Shown here in pieces: positions 23,231-36,172 of a DNA stretch of 64,000 nt. The notes below the pieces were generated by a model that saw only the letters and a list, made by a program, of their open reading frames with translations, was not told the origin of the DNA and made no database searches. Position numbers and translations under genes: made by a program. The DNA is from Pontederia crassipes (taxonomy: Eukaryota; Streptophyta; Magnoliopsida; Commelinales; Pontederiaceae): assembly GCA_030549335.1 (NCBI GenBank), contig CM060189.1, forward strand, positions 54,430,953-54,494,952, written 5' to 3'. Each line of letters starts with the position of its first letter. Position 1 is the stretch's first letter.

Positions 23231-25421
23231 TTGGGTTTCGACCAATAGAACTATGATTCCAACCATTTGGAACCTTGATTTACATGTTTGGTCCCAAATC
23301 AATTCTCAGTATTAATCATGCTCATGTTCTACCATTTATGATTGAACCATGGATTGTTACATTGATATGATTACATTCTTTCATCGAAGCATAAGTGAAG
23401 AATGTCCATGATCTTTATGAACTCTCACGAGGAATGACTGATTTTTTATGAACTGAATGACTCAGACCCGGCTTGGGTTTCTACTCGATTTTTTTGGGAC
23501 TGATTTCATCGGAACTTGGCTCGGATCCAACAAAACCATGACCTTCTATAATTCATACCCCTGATTTACACATTTGATCCCTAATCCCTTTGTAATGTTA
23601 ATTATGCTAAATAGATTGGTAGTTACTCTTCATGACTGAACTGAGCCAATGAAATGTTATTACAATCTCCTTATGACCTTTCATCGAAATGTTAATACCA
23701 AATGATCATGATCGATACGAACTACCATGAAGAACGATTATGAACCGTTATAACTATGAATATGAATGAGAACTACGAATACGAATGATGAACAAGAATA
23801 ATGAACAAGAGAACGAATAGTAAGAAATATGTTGATGCCTTAAAATGAAATGCATGCCAAGTTATTAGTATTATGATGCTTAATTTGAAGATAACATGTG
23901 TGCACGATGTTCTAAGGACATTTTAAGTTTAGAATTATGATAAGATGAAGTAGTTGATGGATGACATGTTACTAAGCTATGAACACATATATATTCAAAT
24001 GTTGTTTATATATTAGATGATTTTTAAGTTGAGGAATTGCTGACATATAGATTTCTTAGTCCTCAGTATTGGAAGTTTTTCTCATATGATTATACATGCT
24101 TAAGACTGTAGAAGTTCGAGTTATGATTTGGTGCGTTGATGACATACGAAAACTCTTATTATTAGTTAGTTAGAATATATGTCTAAGAATGATGAGAATG
24201 GACACGTACGAAGTTATAATTCTTGATTAAGGCTTAATGATGATTTACGTATTGATGTTAAGTTAAGAAGATGGACAACTGTATGAAAAGGAACCAAAGC
24301 ATGACATGAATATGGAATAAACTATGAAATGGAAATGGACTATGGTAGGACATAGCTATGATTGAAGCAAAGAAGATATAAGACATGAAATGAATATGAA
24401 CTATGCTCTCGAGATGATAGTTAAGTTTATATGTAGATTGGAATTGTTTGTAGGATGTAGTGTTTTCGGAAACAAATTGAAACATAAGGACTTCTTAAAA
24501 CAACCTGTGGTTCTGCCCAGTAGAAACGATCGACCGATCTAGGATCGAGCATCTGTAATCGAACGATAGAATATAGTGGACTATCGGCCGACCGACCCCC
24601 TTGACCGAAAGTCCGAGGATGTTTGCATGTTATGATGGACGACCACACTCTTTCGGTCAATCGGTGGATACTGATAAAGGGACGTAAGAACCTCTTTCGG
24701 ACGACCGCTGATGAATCTCAAACGGACGAGGTCTTTGGGTCATTTGATTTATGGACAGAGGGAAATATGACCTTAAATTAACCCACATAATTTGATAAGC
24801 CCTGTCCACTTGATTGGTACTGAATGACATGATGTTAAAGATGATTCAGAGCCACTCTTGCTCTCTACTAGCTTGATTGATCAAAGTGATCGAAAGGATA
24901 TAATCTTGAAAAGATTAAAAAATGAAAATAATCAAAAATTGTTTCCCTTTTCGGTCGACCGGTGAATGATGATGAACGGGCGTCCGCCTTCCTTTTGGAC
25001 GACCCGAAAGTTAATTTTTCCAGAGATTGATTATTGTCGATCTCAGCCCGGGTCCCACCTACATGCGGTTCGGGTTCTGACTATCAGAATGATGATTTTT
25101 ACAATCCCCGGCTCCTGATTAAGGTACTTGATCCCTGATCTGTTTATAGTCCTCATCATGCTTATATGATCTCTCATTTTTTCTATACGGAACCACTGAA
25201 TTGCATATGTTGTAATTATGACTCCTCGTCAGAATATGAATGAAGTACTACCATGATCCTTATGAACTACCATAAAGAATGTTTATGATCCTTACGAACT
25301 TGCATGAAGAATGATGATGAACTACGATGAACCCATATGAAATGATTAAAAATGAAAAGAACCGGAGACCGCACCCCTTTTCAGTCGACTATGAACGGGC
25401 GTCAATCTCCTCTTGGGACGA

Positions 25422-28253
25422 TGTAATATCCCCACCTTAATCACATATGATTAAATATATTAATATTATATTATGTGATAATTTTATGCCATGATATATA
25501 TCTTAAAGCGGAAGATCCAATTTTAGGTGCTACAACGCAGAAAGTGATGAAATTAACCTAAGTCATGAAAAGAAGATTTTCAAAAATATTAAAATAAAGA
25601 AAATTAAAGTCCCGGTAATTGCTCTCCAATGTTAATATATACTAAATTTTATTTTTAATATTTTTAGGTAAATTCTTGGTTAGGTTAAATGATAGCGTAA
25701 AATCGGAAATCAAAAATTCGAATTTCGATTCCTTTGAAATTTAACATTCTCAATATTTTATTTAGATCCAAATGGGGGGTAGTTTCTTATTTACATGTAA
25801 TGTCTTAAGTAAATGAATAAATAAAATAAATAATAGGAGAACTTCAAGGGCATTTTGGTACTTTCACCTCCAACTGACTTAAGGTCGGTTAATACCATAT
25901 ATAAATCATCAACCCTTATCTTCTTGTCACATACTCATGTAACCTGCCATCCCCATTCGAACTCAAGAGGATAGCAAGGGAAGAAGGATAAAGAAAAGGG
26001 AAAAGAGAGGGGATTCAACAATAAATCCTTGGAGTCTCACATAGGAAGAAGGATAGCAATGAATTATACATATGTAGTTGGATTAAAACAAGTCATCCCT
26101 GCTCTGATAGCTTCTCCCATCTTTCATTTCATATGATTATGGAGGAGGAACTTGTAAGATGAACAACAAATCCCAACTTAAGGTTATTGAAAGCTGCAAC
26201 TTCTAAATTATGTTATTATATCTTTGGAATCTCCAAAAATTATACAAATACATATGAAGTACTTGTTGAAGTCTACTTTCCATTTCCTTTGGAATTCGGG
26301 TGATTGGATAATCACACACGAAGTTATGAATGAAAACCTAGGGGTCACTCAGGTTGTTTCAGAAAGTTGATAGGTTGAAATAATAATTCGACCATAAATT
26401 TCACACTTAAGATTTCATGTTGTAATTTAAGTAATAGAAATACATGTTTGGAAGAGTTATGGAGCAATTGAATTTCATGAAAATAGTATGTGTGCTGAGA
26501 ATTATAAATTTTCTAATTCATAGCATATAGTCTGCCTATTTTAGAATTATGACAGAAAACCTCTAACTTTAGGAATTTTACTAGATCAATATAGATGGGT
26601 AAAAATTATAAAATTGATATGTATTCAAGCTCTTAAAGTCTAGTTTTAGTAGAAATTTATTTCCCTGTGATAGGATGTCTAACAGAGAAGTTAGGAATTT
26701 TATACTATGCTATGTACATTTTGCTAGTGTTCCAAAGTGAATCATAATATAGTTTAATTCTATAATTTTCTGAGGTCATTTATAATTAATGGAATTATGA
26801 GATTTATGTAGATTACACTTGATGAAGTCTTTTGTCACTTAAAATTTATTTCGTGATTAGAAGTTATACACTTATGTATTTTACATTGAACACTGTGCAG
26901 TTTGTTATATGTAGAATGAGAACAAAGTGTTTGTGCTTATACGACTATATATTGTGTGAATTTATAAATTTATTAAAGGATTTCTTTGATTACATGATAT
27001 ATGATTTGACATGAAATTATATGTTATATGAATAGGTGCTATGTGCACTCGTAAAGTATATTAATTGCTACGTGTGCAATTATTTATTACAAAAGATGAT
27101 AAGATATGCCAAGATATGAAATGACATGATTTGGCAGGACATGTAAAAAGGTAATATGATATGATAGGACATAACATGATATGATTGGGTCATGCATTTG
27201 CATCTCATTATCATGCATTTGCGTTACCCCTGCCGGACCATAGTTTACCCTTATATAGTTGAAAGACTTGCAAGACTGACAGTTTACCCTTATAAGTTGA
27301 AAGACTTGCAAGGCCGATAGTTTACCCTTACAAGGTTGTAAAATCTTGTAAGGCCGACAGCTTACCCCTATACGGTTGAAAGACCTTACCCCAAAAGGGT
27401 TTTTAAGTTGTTTGGAGCTAAGTGCCATGTGAATCAAATTGTGGAATCACACACACCATTTGTATTCGCAGGGGCCACCTCTAGAATCTATCAACCTCCC
27501 TGGCAGGATCGATAGATATTCCGAAAGAGATGCCTCTGGCCAGATGACGATATGACATGTATAGACATACAAGATTCCTGGATCCATGCATTCATGGTTT
27601 GTGCTTCGATGTCTCGTTCTTATGCATGATATGATTATTGTACTTTTGACATGATGTATAGATGTTTTTTTATATATCTTATGACATGATAAAGATTTGA
27701 ATTGCTTATAAGTTATTGTTATATGATATATGTTGAAATAAAATAGTAATATGTTTCATGCATGAAGAAACAATGTTAATCTTGTTTTACTCAAATGGAA
27801 TATGCGATAACACATAGGCTATGAGTTTTTGACTTACTGAGATGTTGGTTGCTCATATTGTTGTTCTCAATATTTTTTTCAAATCAATAAACCATTCTGT
27901 GGCTGTGCTTGGTAATCCTCTATCAGGATTGGAAGCACTTTTTGGTAAAAGGCGTGTATGGGCCTTAGGTGTTTTAAGTCTCTTTAAGAGCACTAAAGAG
28001 AAGTGTTTTGGATGTGTATTATTAGAAGAAAAATAGAAATGTTTCATTGTAATATGTAATACTACTTTTGTATAAGTACATGGTGTTTAATGTTTACTTA
28101 TTGTGAATGATATAATATCATATGGTGTGGTTTGATACTTCGATTTTTGTATCTTTTAAATGAATTATAGCACACTTTCGCAAATCATACATGATTATTG
28201 GTAATAGGTCGCGACCCATAAGTTAAACTAAGGTTTAAATTGGAGTTGTGATA
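25422..28253 (+). mobile_element. solo LTR (family H, copy 2), 2,832 bp
   Basis: It starts TGTAATATCCCCACC and ends TTGGAGTTGTGATA; the last dinucleotide is TA where CA is expected. The 5-bp duplication GACGA flanks it at 25417-25421 and 28254-28258. Alignment with copy 1 at 12091-21760 confirms both ends. A TATATAAATC box near 25896 could be the LTR promoter. Around 27226-27400 four short near-repeats of AGTTTACCCTTAT with AAGACTTGCAAG occur. No coding sequence is present. Confidence 0.85.
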
Positions 28254-28489
28254 GACGATCTCGAACGGACTCCAGGCGGGTGACCCTTAACCTTATGGGC
28301 TTCCGTTAAGTGAATCGGGAGACATGGCCTTCATCACGACCCTGAACGTAAGTATAACAAACTTGAAGATGATGATTGGAGCTATAATATTGGGCATTGC
28401 GGTGCTAAATATCATAATTATCGTCATTGAGCTTTTCATTCTTGTTCAGGTCATCAATTATTATTTTGGAACCCATGATCTAGTTTGGT

Positions 28490-31198
28490 CACAAAAATAG
28501 GAGAAATCAATGTTATGCATGTTATTATTTGTCTGCAAACAACATAAATGATGAAATAATAATATTCATGAAGTAGTCATATCGAAAGGTTGTTATACTC
28601 CCACTCATCTTGCAACATCTCCAAGAAATATTATAATTCATTATTTCAACAATGCGACAAAATTAATCTAAATGTTTAAATTTTAGATCAACACATATTT
28701 CAAAAATTTCTACTCTATACATTTTGAATCAACTTATAATTCAAAATCACTGAAATTCATTTCGTGTGGTGCACCAAATTATTTCTAATATGACCAGGAC
28801 AATTAGGACTAGTGCAACGGGAGCTCTTCTCCGGTGGGTGCCAATTAAATAACCGCGCACTATCCTTCGCCTTGACATCACATCAGAAAAAATTGTGCTA
28901 CCACTGTGACACATCAATCCTATTTTGGGAGACTGCGTCGACCATGCATGTCAAAACCTTTCTAGACATGCATTCCGGGTCACGCACCACTCAACAGAAA
29001 GACATTGTTTATTGTGATAATATTTGAATCTCAAGGTGACTTAGTCCTACAAAAGAACTACATATGTTTCATATATTCTTTAATTACCTAAAGTTTGTAT
29101 AATTAGACCAACTAATTATTTCCATTATAGACTTACATGAAACATTGATTTCAGCGCATAGTCAAAAATAATATTGTCGTACTAATTAATTCCCACAAAG
29201 GAATTAATTTAATTTTTTTTAATTCCAAATCAATTTGAAATTCTAGACTAGTTATCATGCTTAACAAAATTGGATATACCAATTTTAAAGTCAAATAATT
29301 TTAACACAATCAAAAGTTTAGGAAGGCAATTATTTGCAATAAATTTTGCACATACCAATTTTGAATTCAAATTCAATTTCAAATTATTCAAAATGCCTTC
29401 CATAATTGAATTTAGATCAAAAAAATAAATATCATTATGACATACATAAATGGAAATATTTATTTCGTGCATGATAGCATATTTATTAGGTAATATTTGT
29501 TATTGACATGCAAATCTATTCATTTAATTAATGCACTAAATCAACAAATGATTTTCTTTTAATAGCATTAAATTGCATGCTATGTTTTAGAAAATTTTAT
29601 AAGAAAAAAATATATTTTTCCTAATTTTTAGAATTTTAAAATAGACATTTTCTATTTTATAATTATTTTAAGGGGGCACCTGATGTACAGCCCACTAAAC
29701 AAGCTGTAAATTACAGCTAGAAACGTTATCCGTTGGATCTCATGGATGGTTGGATTTTATTCTTCTCCACTTTTCGTGATCGCCCTCTCCACTAGGTCCT
29801 CTCTCTCTCTTTTTATCTCACCTTTTTCTCAATCTTCTCTCTCCTCCTTTTCTTCTTGTTTTTGTCCCTTGCAATGATCGGCGGCTATTCCATTCACCTC
29901 ATACTAGGATTACTTGCTGCAATCCGGCAACAATAGCGTCTGGTGAAATTGGTGGTGGCACATTCAGGTGGACAGTGATGTTCTTGAATCAGATGAGGTT
30001 GGGGCAAAACACCATGGCGGGGTGGTGTTCCGGATGGAGAGGTTTCCGAGTTCACCGAGGGGAAGATGTGGTTGCACCCTGCAAATAATTGCATGAGATG
30101 AGAGACGAAGAAGTAAAAAACATGCGAAAAATGTTAACATGCTCAAGAAAATGTCTAGGCGAACAAGCAAAACAACACACGAATTGCTTAAACAATCCCA
30201 ATTTCTTTCTGTTATGTCCCTTTGAAATAACTTCATACATACGTCGTTTCATATGCCATATTCCTGTTTTTCGAGAATTTTATCCAAAAAAATGGACACC
30301 CTCTTAGGAAAATGAACAATGTGATTCATATTGTTGTGTTTAAATTGGTTATGCTCTCAGCTTTGGAGAGAAAAAAAAATGTCATTGATTCACCTCAACG
30401 GCGTCAAAGAGCCGCGGAGAAGAGAATTTATTAAGATTATGTATAAGTTTTTTTCCTTGTGGAAAAGGCCTTCGCCACTAGATGTAGAGTAAAACATCAA
30501 TAAGTTTATTGTTACCTAGGCTGAAACTCTTTGCAAAAGAGCCTTCACCGAGATCTTAAACGGTGGCACTCTATTTATCACAAGGAGGATCTCATGTTTC
30601 ATGAAGATCATTGTCATCGTCGGAAGAGGAAGTTACACTTTGTTGTAACTTGTAAGTGCCGCCGGCATGAAGGAACCTCACATAAGAGCAAATGGTCTTC
30701 TTTATCGGTAGAGAAAGTGTTTCGGGCGTGAAGTGTTTCCTCATAGACTTTCATTCCATTCCTTTTCTTGGGTTTGGAGTTTTTTCTTATTTTGAACGAT
30801 TGAGATTAATGTTGTAGATTAGAGCCTAAATGCAGAACAACATATTCCTTTTTCCCTTATTTTAATATTTAAGCGAAAATCAGAAAAAAGGAAAACTATT
30901 TATTTGGGCCTCTGAGGGCCCTGAGTGCAACATTTTTGCACTCAAAATGGGCCTCCGAACAATTTTCTCCTTTTTTTTTTCTTAGCTACAACACATGCAG
31001 AAAAAAATTCAAAAAAATCACCAAAAATATTAAAATAAATGAGAAAAATATATTATGGCCTAGGTTCATCTGTAATATATTTGTGACTACAAAGACCACT
31101 TTGTCCCTCAGTTGTGTTCATACAACCGAGATGTGCAAATCTAAAAAATAATAACAAATATTATTTATTCAGCGCAATCACGAGTTTGAGAAAAATGA
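28490..31198. other. unassigned stretch next to a minus-strand LTR
   Basis: If it belongs to the element whose 5' LTR is at 31216-31645, this is its internal region read leftwards, but I find no gag or pol motif in any frame. The part 28490-29690 is AT-rich. The part 29690-30080 has a CT-rich leader-like block followed by GC-richer sequence. The part 30390-30740 has a somewhat gene-like composition but no open frame over about 70 codons. I cannot identify it. Confidence 0.3.
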
Positions 31199-31215
31199 CA
31201 AAGCTCTGATACCAA
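31199..31215 (-). promoter_or_regulatory. tRNA-Met-type primer-binding site
   Basis: The minus strand reads TTGGTATCAGAGCTTTG directly after the LTR end. It is a perfect TGGTATCAGAGC primer site and shows that the neighbouring LTR is a 5' LTR on the minus strand. Confidence 0.9.
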
Positions 31216-31645
31216 TGTCAGATTTATAACATATATAAATCATAAAGGTTGCAGAATACCTTTTGCAGCGGAAGCAGACTATCGAGGGTTTCAACGAACT
31301 CTTTACAAACACACTTACACCTCGGGATCAGGACCGAACCTCGGGGGAACGAAACACTTTGCCACGGTACAAGTACATCTCGATGAATCTATAGGAAAGC
31401 ATGTTTAGGACCTCTGGTATGGGTCCCCTTTTATAGTGTAGGAAGACTTGGGGGAGGGGTAAAGTAGAACGCATCACACGCGTCCATCGCGTGTGATGAT
31501 GTGTCCCTCTTCTAGTCCATGAACGTCGCGCAGATCGCGCGATCCACGCGCGCGTTGCGCGATCCGCGCGCAACGACGTGGGGGCCCGCATTGTGCGCGT
31601 GCGATCCGCACGTGCGTGCGCGCGTATGTGGGCATTTTTTTGACA
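31216..31645 (-). repeat. 430-bp 5' LTR, Copia-like, rest of element not recognised
   Basis: In element sense it starts TGTCAAAAAAATGCCC and ends ATAAATCTGACA, with perfect 5-bp inverted termini (TGTCA/TGACA). A TATAAAAG box lies on the minus strand at about 31429-31436. The upstream half contains a very CpG-dense block (31530-31625). Short length and TGTCA termini suggest Copia. No partner LTR is found to the left, so the copy is truncated. The bases GTCTA after 31645 could be one half of its target duplication. Confidence 0.75.
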
Positions 31646-31655
31646 GTCTATTTTC

Positions 31656-33450
31656 GTAACATTCGGAAATTTTTCAAATTTAAAATTATATCCGTAATTA
31701 AAATAAATTCAAAATTTTGATCTCGTTAAGAAAATAAAGTTTGAAAAGAAAAGAAACTATAGTTAGAGGAAGATCAGAGAAGGAAAAAAGATAAGATAAG
31801 AAAATTTTTAATTAGAATAAAAGTATTATTAGTTAGGAATCATCTTTTCCTATCTCTTATCTTATAATACTTTTATTTAATTTTATTTTTTCTTATATTA
31901 TCTATTCCTCTTTAGATTAGGAGTTGGATTAATAATGAGATTAGAAATTTCAAATTGAATTTGAATTGAACCAGTGGCGGAGCCAGAAGAAATTATCAGT
32001 GGATTCATTAAAATAATAAATATTAACATTAAAATATATGAATTTTAAAAATTTATAAAAAAAGAATAAGTCTTTCGTTAAATTTTTAAATATTATTTGT
32101 AAGAATATTATATAATTGTATATCCATATCTTTTGTGAATGGACATTAGAAGCAAATGAATGAAAACTTTATTTCAATTAAAAAAAGTAAAGATTTATAA
32201 GATACAATATAAACTGGTTGAGCTAATTATGTTAAAAATTTGTTTGAGATTTTCATATCTGTTGCTTCCATGTTAAAAACTTAAATAGAAGGTAAATAAA
32301 AAATTATGTAAAGATATTTAAAAGCATAACATATGAAATATTAAAATGTTTGAGATGATTATTCTAAAAACATTTTTGAGGTTTTCATATTTTTTACTTT
32401 CATATTGAAAAATTAGATAGAAGTTAAATAAAAAAATTATGTCAATATATTAAAAATATAGCATAATAAAATACTTGAAGTAATTATTGTAAAACGTAAA
32501 TAGTTCTTAAAGAAAAGATTAAAAGTACACGTTACAAAAACATCGTTAGGGAAAAGATTCAATCCTGGGTCAAGTGGACAATCCAAAATGCTGCAACAAC
32601 TGCAACAACAAAGAGCTTACGGTACATATGAAACATTGTTTATATTTGAGTGCCTGCACGTGCAAGCATAGGCAGGCACTGCCTCCGCATTTGAATTTAA
32701 CTATAAGTGTATGGTATAAAAGACTCCTAAGAGTTAAAATAAAAGTTTTATGTTAAAAAATAATTAGAAAACAAAATAATATTATATTATTATTCATTTT
32801 GAAAATTAAAAGATAAGAATAATAACTATTTGTTTAATTCTGAAATTCATGAATAATTATATTTAGAAGAAAAAATAAGTCGAGCTCGTATTATGACAAC
32901 ACATATAGATGTGAATTGGTTAAAGTAAAAGATGTAGAGAAAAAATAGAAAGAATCAAACAGAAAACCATCGAAGGAATCGAATCGAACTGAAAAGAAAA
33001 AAGAATCAAACCGAATTGATAGCATGATTTTCTCATACTAAAAGCTTGTCTATTTTTATTAAGTCTTCTTATCCATTTGTATTATCTTATGTACCAAGTA
33101 TTTTATATTCATGGATATTCTATCTTCCTGTGTTTGAATTTCACAGGTAGTTGAATCGAAAAATAAGGATGGAGGCGTGGGCAACAGCAATGTTCTCAAT
33201 GATGTAAACTTGCACATTGAAGTCGAGTCAATTAGAACTTCTACAGACATATGATGTAAAGTTAACTAACCTTGAGAGTATTATGAAAGAATAGTTAGAA
33301 AGAATATTCACTTCCGTACTCTGTTAAAAGAATTATTTAAAGGTTATTTCGCTTCAGCATTCTATGTAAAAAAAGGTCCATCAAGAAAGAATTGTAGGTA
33401 ACGCGATCCAAAATAAGCCCAATTGCCACGTGAAATTTCGAAGCTTTACA
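31656..33450 (+). repeat. 5' LTR with internal deletion and hAT-like insertion
   Basis: It begins GTAACATTCGGAAATTTTTC (leading T missing) and ends CGAAGCTTTACA. Compared with the 3' LTR it lacks about 1.4 kb: the sequence jumps from the counterpart of 36290 to that of about 37685 near 32875. It carries a 722-bp insertion at 31972. Divergence from the 3' LTR is substantial, so the element is old. Confidence 0.85.
31972..32693. mobile_element. non-autonomous hAT-like element, 722 bp
   Basis: The left end is CAGTGGCGGAGCCAG and the inverted right end is CAAATGCGGAGGCAG (11 of 15 match). The first resembles the common hAT terminus CAG.GGCGGAGC. An 8-bp flank duplication is present with one mismatch (AATTGAAC at 31964-31971, AATTTAAC at 32694-32701). 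The empty site is preserved in the sister LTR near 36120, which confirms the insertion. No transposase frame is present. Confidence 0.75.
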
Positions 33451-33465
33451 GTTAGTATCAGATCC
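33451..33465 (+). promoter_or_regulatory. mutated primer-binding site
   Basis: GTTAGTATCAGATCC follows the 5' LTR end directly. It is the TGGTATCAGAGCC site with substitutions, in keeping with the age of the element. Confidence 0.75.
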
Positions 33466-33759
33466 AAAGGTTCCTAGGTCCTCATGTGTTAATAGATAGT
33501 TAAGAACTCATGTGCAACAATCACGAACAGCTCATGCCACATCATCCAAGTAAGTGAAATTTAATTTGACTCATTTTGTCTTAGTAATAAGGAATTATTT
33601 TCTTTTCATCATAGATAATTCTGTCACAGAGTGAACAGGGTGTGGAGCTGAATTTAACCTAGGGGGGGTAATCCCAACGGACCATAACAGGAAGGGCCCC
33701 AACATAACTTCGGCCTATTGACAATGTCAATAAGGGACCTGAGCAAGGCAACCTAGTCA

Positions 33760-34560
33760 AGAGAACGATTCAAGAATTTCTGAAGCTGAAGTCACCTCAA
33801 TTCAATGGAGTGGATGACTTTGATAGAACAAACTGATGGATAAGATCCATCAAGGTGAAATTTGGGCTAATGGATTATGTGGAGGAAAGGAAGGTTCTCT
33901 TTGCTACCACACAATTGATAGACGATGCTCAAAATTAGTGGGAAACCATCCAAGAAGTGACTTTTCCTGGTATGGAAACGGTCCCTTGGTCTGCATTCAG
34001 GGAGGTCTTTGGAGCACTTTTCTTTTCGGCATATCAAACAGATTTAAAGTGAAGAGAGTTCTTACTGCTGATACAAGGCAACATGACTGTTTTCGAGTAT
34101 TTGACCAAGTTCATTCGTCTCGACAAGCATGCCTCACCAGAAAATGAACAGACCAGGGCCACCATTTGGCCTTAACCTTGGATTGAGACTGAAGACACTT
34201 TCGGGGAACTACAAAATCCTAAATGAGGCCGCTAGAATGGCTACTCTAATGGAAAGGGGAGTGGCCATAATACAACAACAAAAGGGACAAAAGGGCAACA
34301 CATCAGGGACAACCTAGAAGAGATGAAGATCAATCACAGAGGCACGAAGACCGACACAATACATACCATGTCCATATAATCAGCCCCAACCTCAGCCACA
34401 ACTCCCACAACAGCAACAACAGGTCCCACAACCACAAGCTCAACAAAGGCACAGATCAAGTCCCTCAAGGTAGGGTTCCATGAATTTATGTGGACGTACA
34501 CATCGAGGAGAGTGTAGAATGATGAATGAAAGGCTCCACAAGATGACGTTGATGACATCG
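33760..34560 (+). pseudogene. broken gag of the decayed chromovirus
   Basis: In one frame from about 33800 the translation gives recognisable Ty3/gypsy capsid pieces (FNGVDDFDR, DDAQN followed by a stop, WETIQEVTF, AFREVFGALFF, GNMTVFEYLTKF, HASPENEQTRATI) broken by several in-frame stops and shifts. Downstream, from 34260, a glutamine- and histidine-rich linker is also out of frame. No zinc knuckle or pol follows. It is non-coding now. Confidence 0.8.
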
Positions 34561-36172
34561 TAGGTACACACTATTATTGACTTTCTAACCACAGTGCTAC
34601 TAGGTAAGAGGCAATCCATTTCCTAATAGGTTGGTTTTGGGACCATAGAGTTACAAGGTTATGAAGAGGAATATGATATGACTTTAATGCAAGAGAAATA
34701 GTCCAGGATAGTTAAGAGGTACTTAAGGTATTTCGCATAATCATCGTATTTATTTTTGGTAATAGTATATGAATGAAAGGGAAATAGAGTAAAGTATATG
34801 GTACATGGTACGAATATGTGAATGACTGGTAAGTTACCCTAAAGATCTGATCAATTCCTACTTATAGTAAAATTTGAGGATGGATTTTCTTTGAGGGGTA
34901 ATAATATAACACCCCAAAAATTTTCAAATTTAAAATTAATTTCTGTAATTAAAATAAATCCAAAATTTAGGATTTGTTAGTGAAAGATAAAGTTTGAAAA
35001 GAAATGAGAGTATAGTTAGAGGAAGAATAAAAGAAGAGGAAAAGATAAGATAAGAAAATTTTGAATTAGAATAAAACTATTATTACATAAGAGATAGGAA
35101 AAAATGATTCCTAATTACATTAGGAGTTGATTTATAATGAGATTAGGAATTCAAAATTGAATTTGAATTTAACTATAAGTTTAGGGTATAAAAGACTACT
35201 AATGAGAGTTAAAGAGAATGGCCATAATACAACAACAAAAGGGACAAAATGGCAACACATCAGGGACAACCCAAAAGAGATGAAGATCAATCACAGAGGC
35301 ACGAAGACCGACACAATACATACCATGTCCATATAATCAGCCCCAACCTCAGCCACAACTCCCACAACAGCAACAATAGGTCCCACAACCACAAGCTCAA
35401 CAAAGGCAAAGATCAAGTCCCTCAAGGTAGGGTTCCATGAATTTCTGTGGACGTACACATCAAGGAGAGTGTAGAATGATGAATGAAAGGCTCGACAAGA
35501 TGACGTTGATGACATCGTAGGTACACACTATTACTGACTTTCTAACCACAGTGCTACTAGGTAAGAGGCAATCCATTTCCTAATAGGTAGGTTTTGGGAC
35601 CATAGAGTTACAAGGTTATGAAGAGGAATATGATATGACTTTAATGCAAGAGAAATAGTCCAGGATAGTTAAGAGGGTACTTAAGGTATTTCGCATAATC
35701 ACCGTATTTATTTTTGGTAATAGTATATGAATGAAAGGGAAATAGAGTAAAGTATATGGTACATGGTACGAATATGTGAATGACTGGTAAGTTACCCTAA
35801 AGATCTGATCAATTCCTACTTATAGCAAAATTTGAGGATGGATTTTCTTTGAGGGGTAATAATATAACACCCCAAAAATTTTCAAATTTAAAATTAATTT
35901 CTGTAATTAAAATAAATCCAAAATTTAGGATTTGTTAGTGAAAGATAAAGTTTGAAAAGAAATGAGAGTGTAGTTAGAGGAAGAATAAAAGAAGAGGAAA
36001 AGATAAGATAAGAAAATTTTGAATTAGAATAAAACTATTATTACATAAGAGATAGGAAAAAATGATTCCTAATTACATTAGGAGTTGATTTATAATGAGA
36101 TTAGGAATTCAAAATTGAATTTGAATCTAACTATAAGTTTAGGGTATAAAAGACTACTAATGAGAGTTAAAG
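34260..36172 (+). repeat. 957-bp direct tandem duplication spanning gag end, 3' UTR and LTR start
   Basis: The segment 34260-35216 recurs at 35217-36172 with only a few differences (for example one extra G near 35675). Each copy contains the gag tail, the polypurine region and the first 300 bp of the LTR. The junction at about 35214 joins LTR sequence GAGAGTTAAAG directly to gag sequence TGGCCATAATAC. The high identity shows that the duplication is much younger than the element. Confidence 0.92.

Larger units (their letters stand above)
22305..28480 (+). mobile_element. degraded chromovirus-type LTR, interrupted by a solo LTR, right end lost
   Basis: It starts TGTAACACACCGTG followed by an A run, like the LTRs at 3181 and (inverted) 11589. 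Downstream come a CT-rich leader (22360-22640), the AACCCGGCCC motif cluster, and blocks shared with other LTRs of the group, including a TGGGCATTGCGG segment near 28394 that resembles GGGCAATGCCC near 4553. The sequence is cut by the H copy 2 solo LTR (25422-28253). Beyond about 28480 the similarity ends and no CGTTACA-type terminus or target duplication is found, so the right end is probably truncated. Open frames inside are chance products of CT-rich sequence. Confidence 0.6.

Noticed and set aside
28259..28360. A right terminus for the LTR that starts at 22305, at CGTAAGTATAACA
   Set aside because: No matching target duplication follows, and LTR-like sequence continues past it.
31328..31591. 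87-codon minus frame rich in Arg/Ala/Thr
   Set aside because: It comes from the CpG-dense block inside an LTR.
31646..31661. Ending the 430-bp LTR at GTAACA (31661)
   Set aside because: GTAACATTCGG is the start of the next LTR, as shown by alignment to 35863 and by the TTTTC duplication; TGTCA/TGACA termini place the end at 31645.
33836..34147. 103-codon plus frame as a gene
   Set aside because: The recognisable gag residues lie in another frame interrupted by stops; this frame is an off-frame reading of a dead gag.
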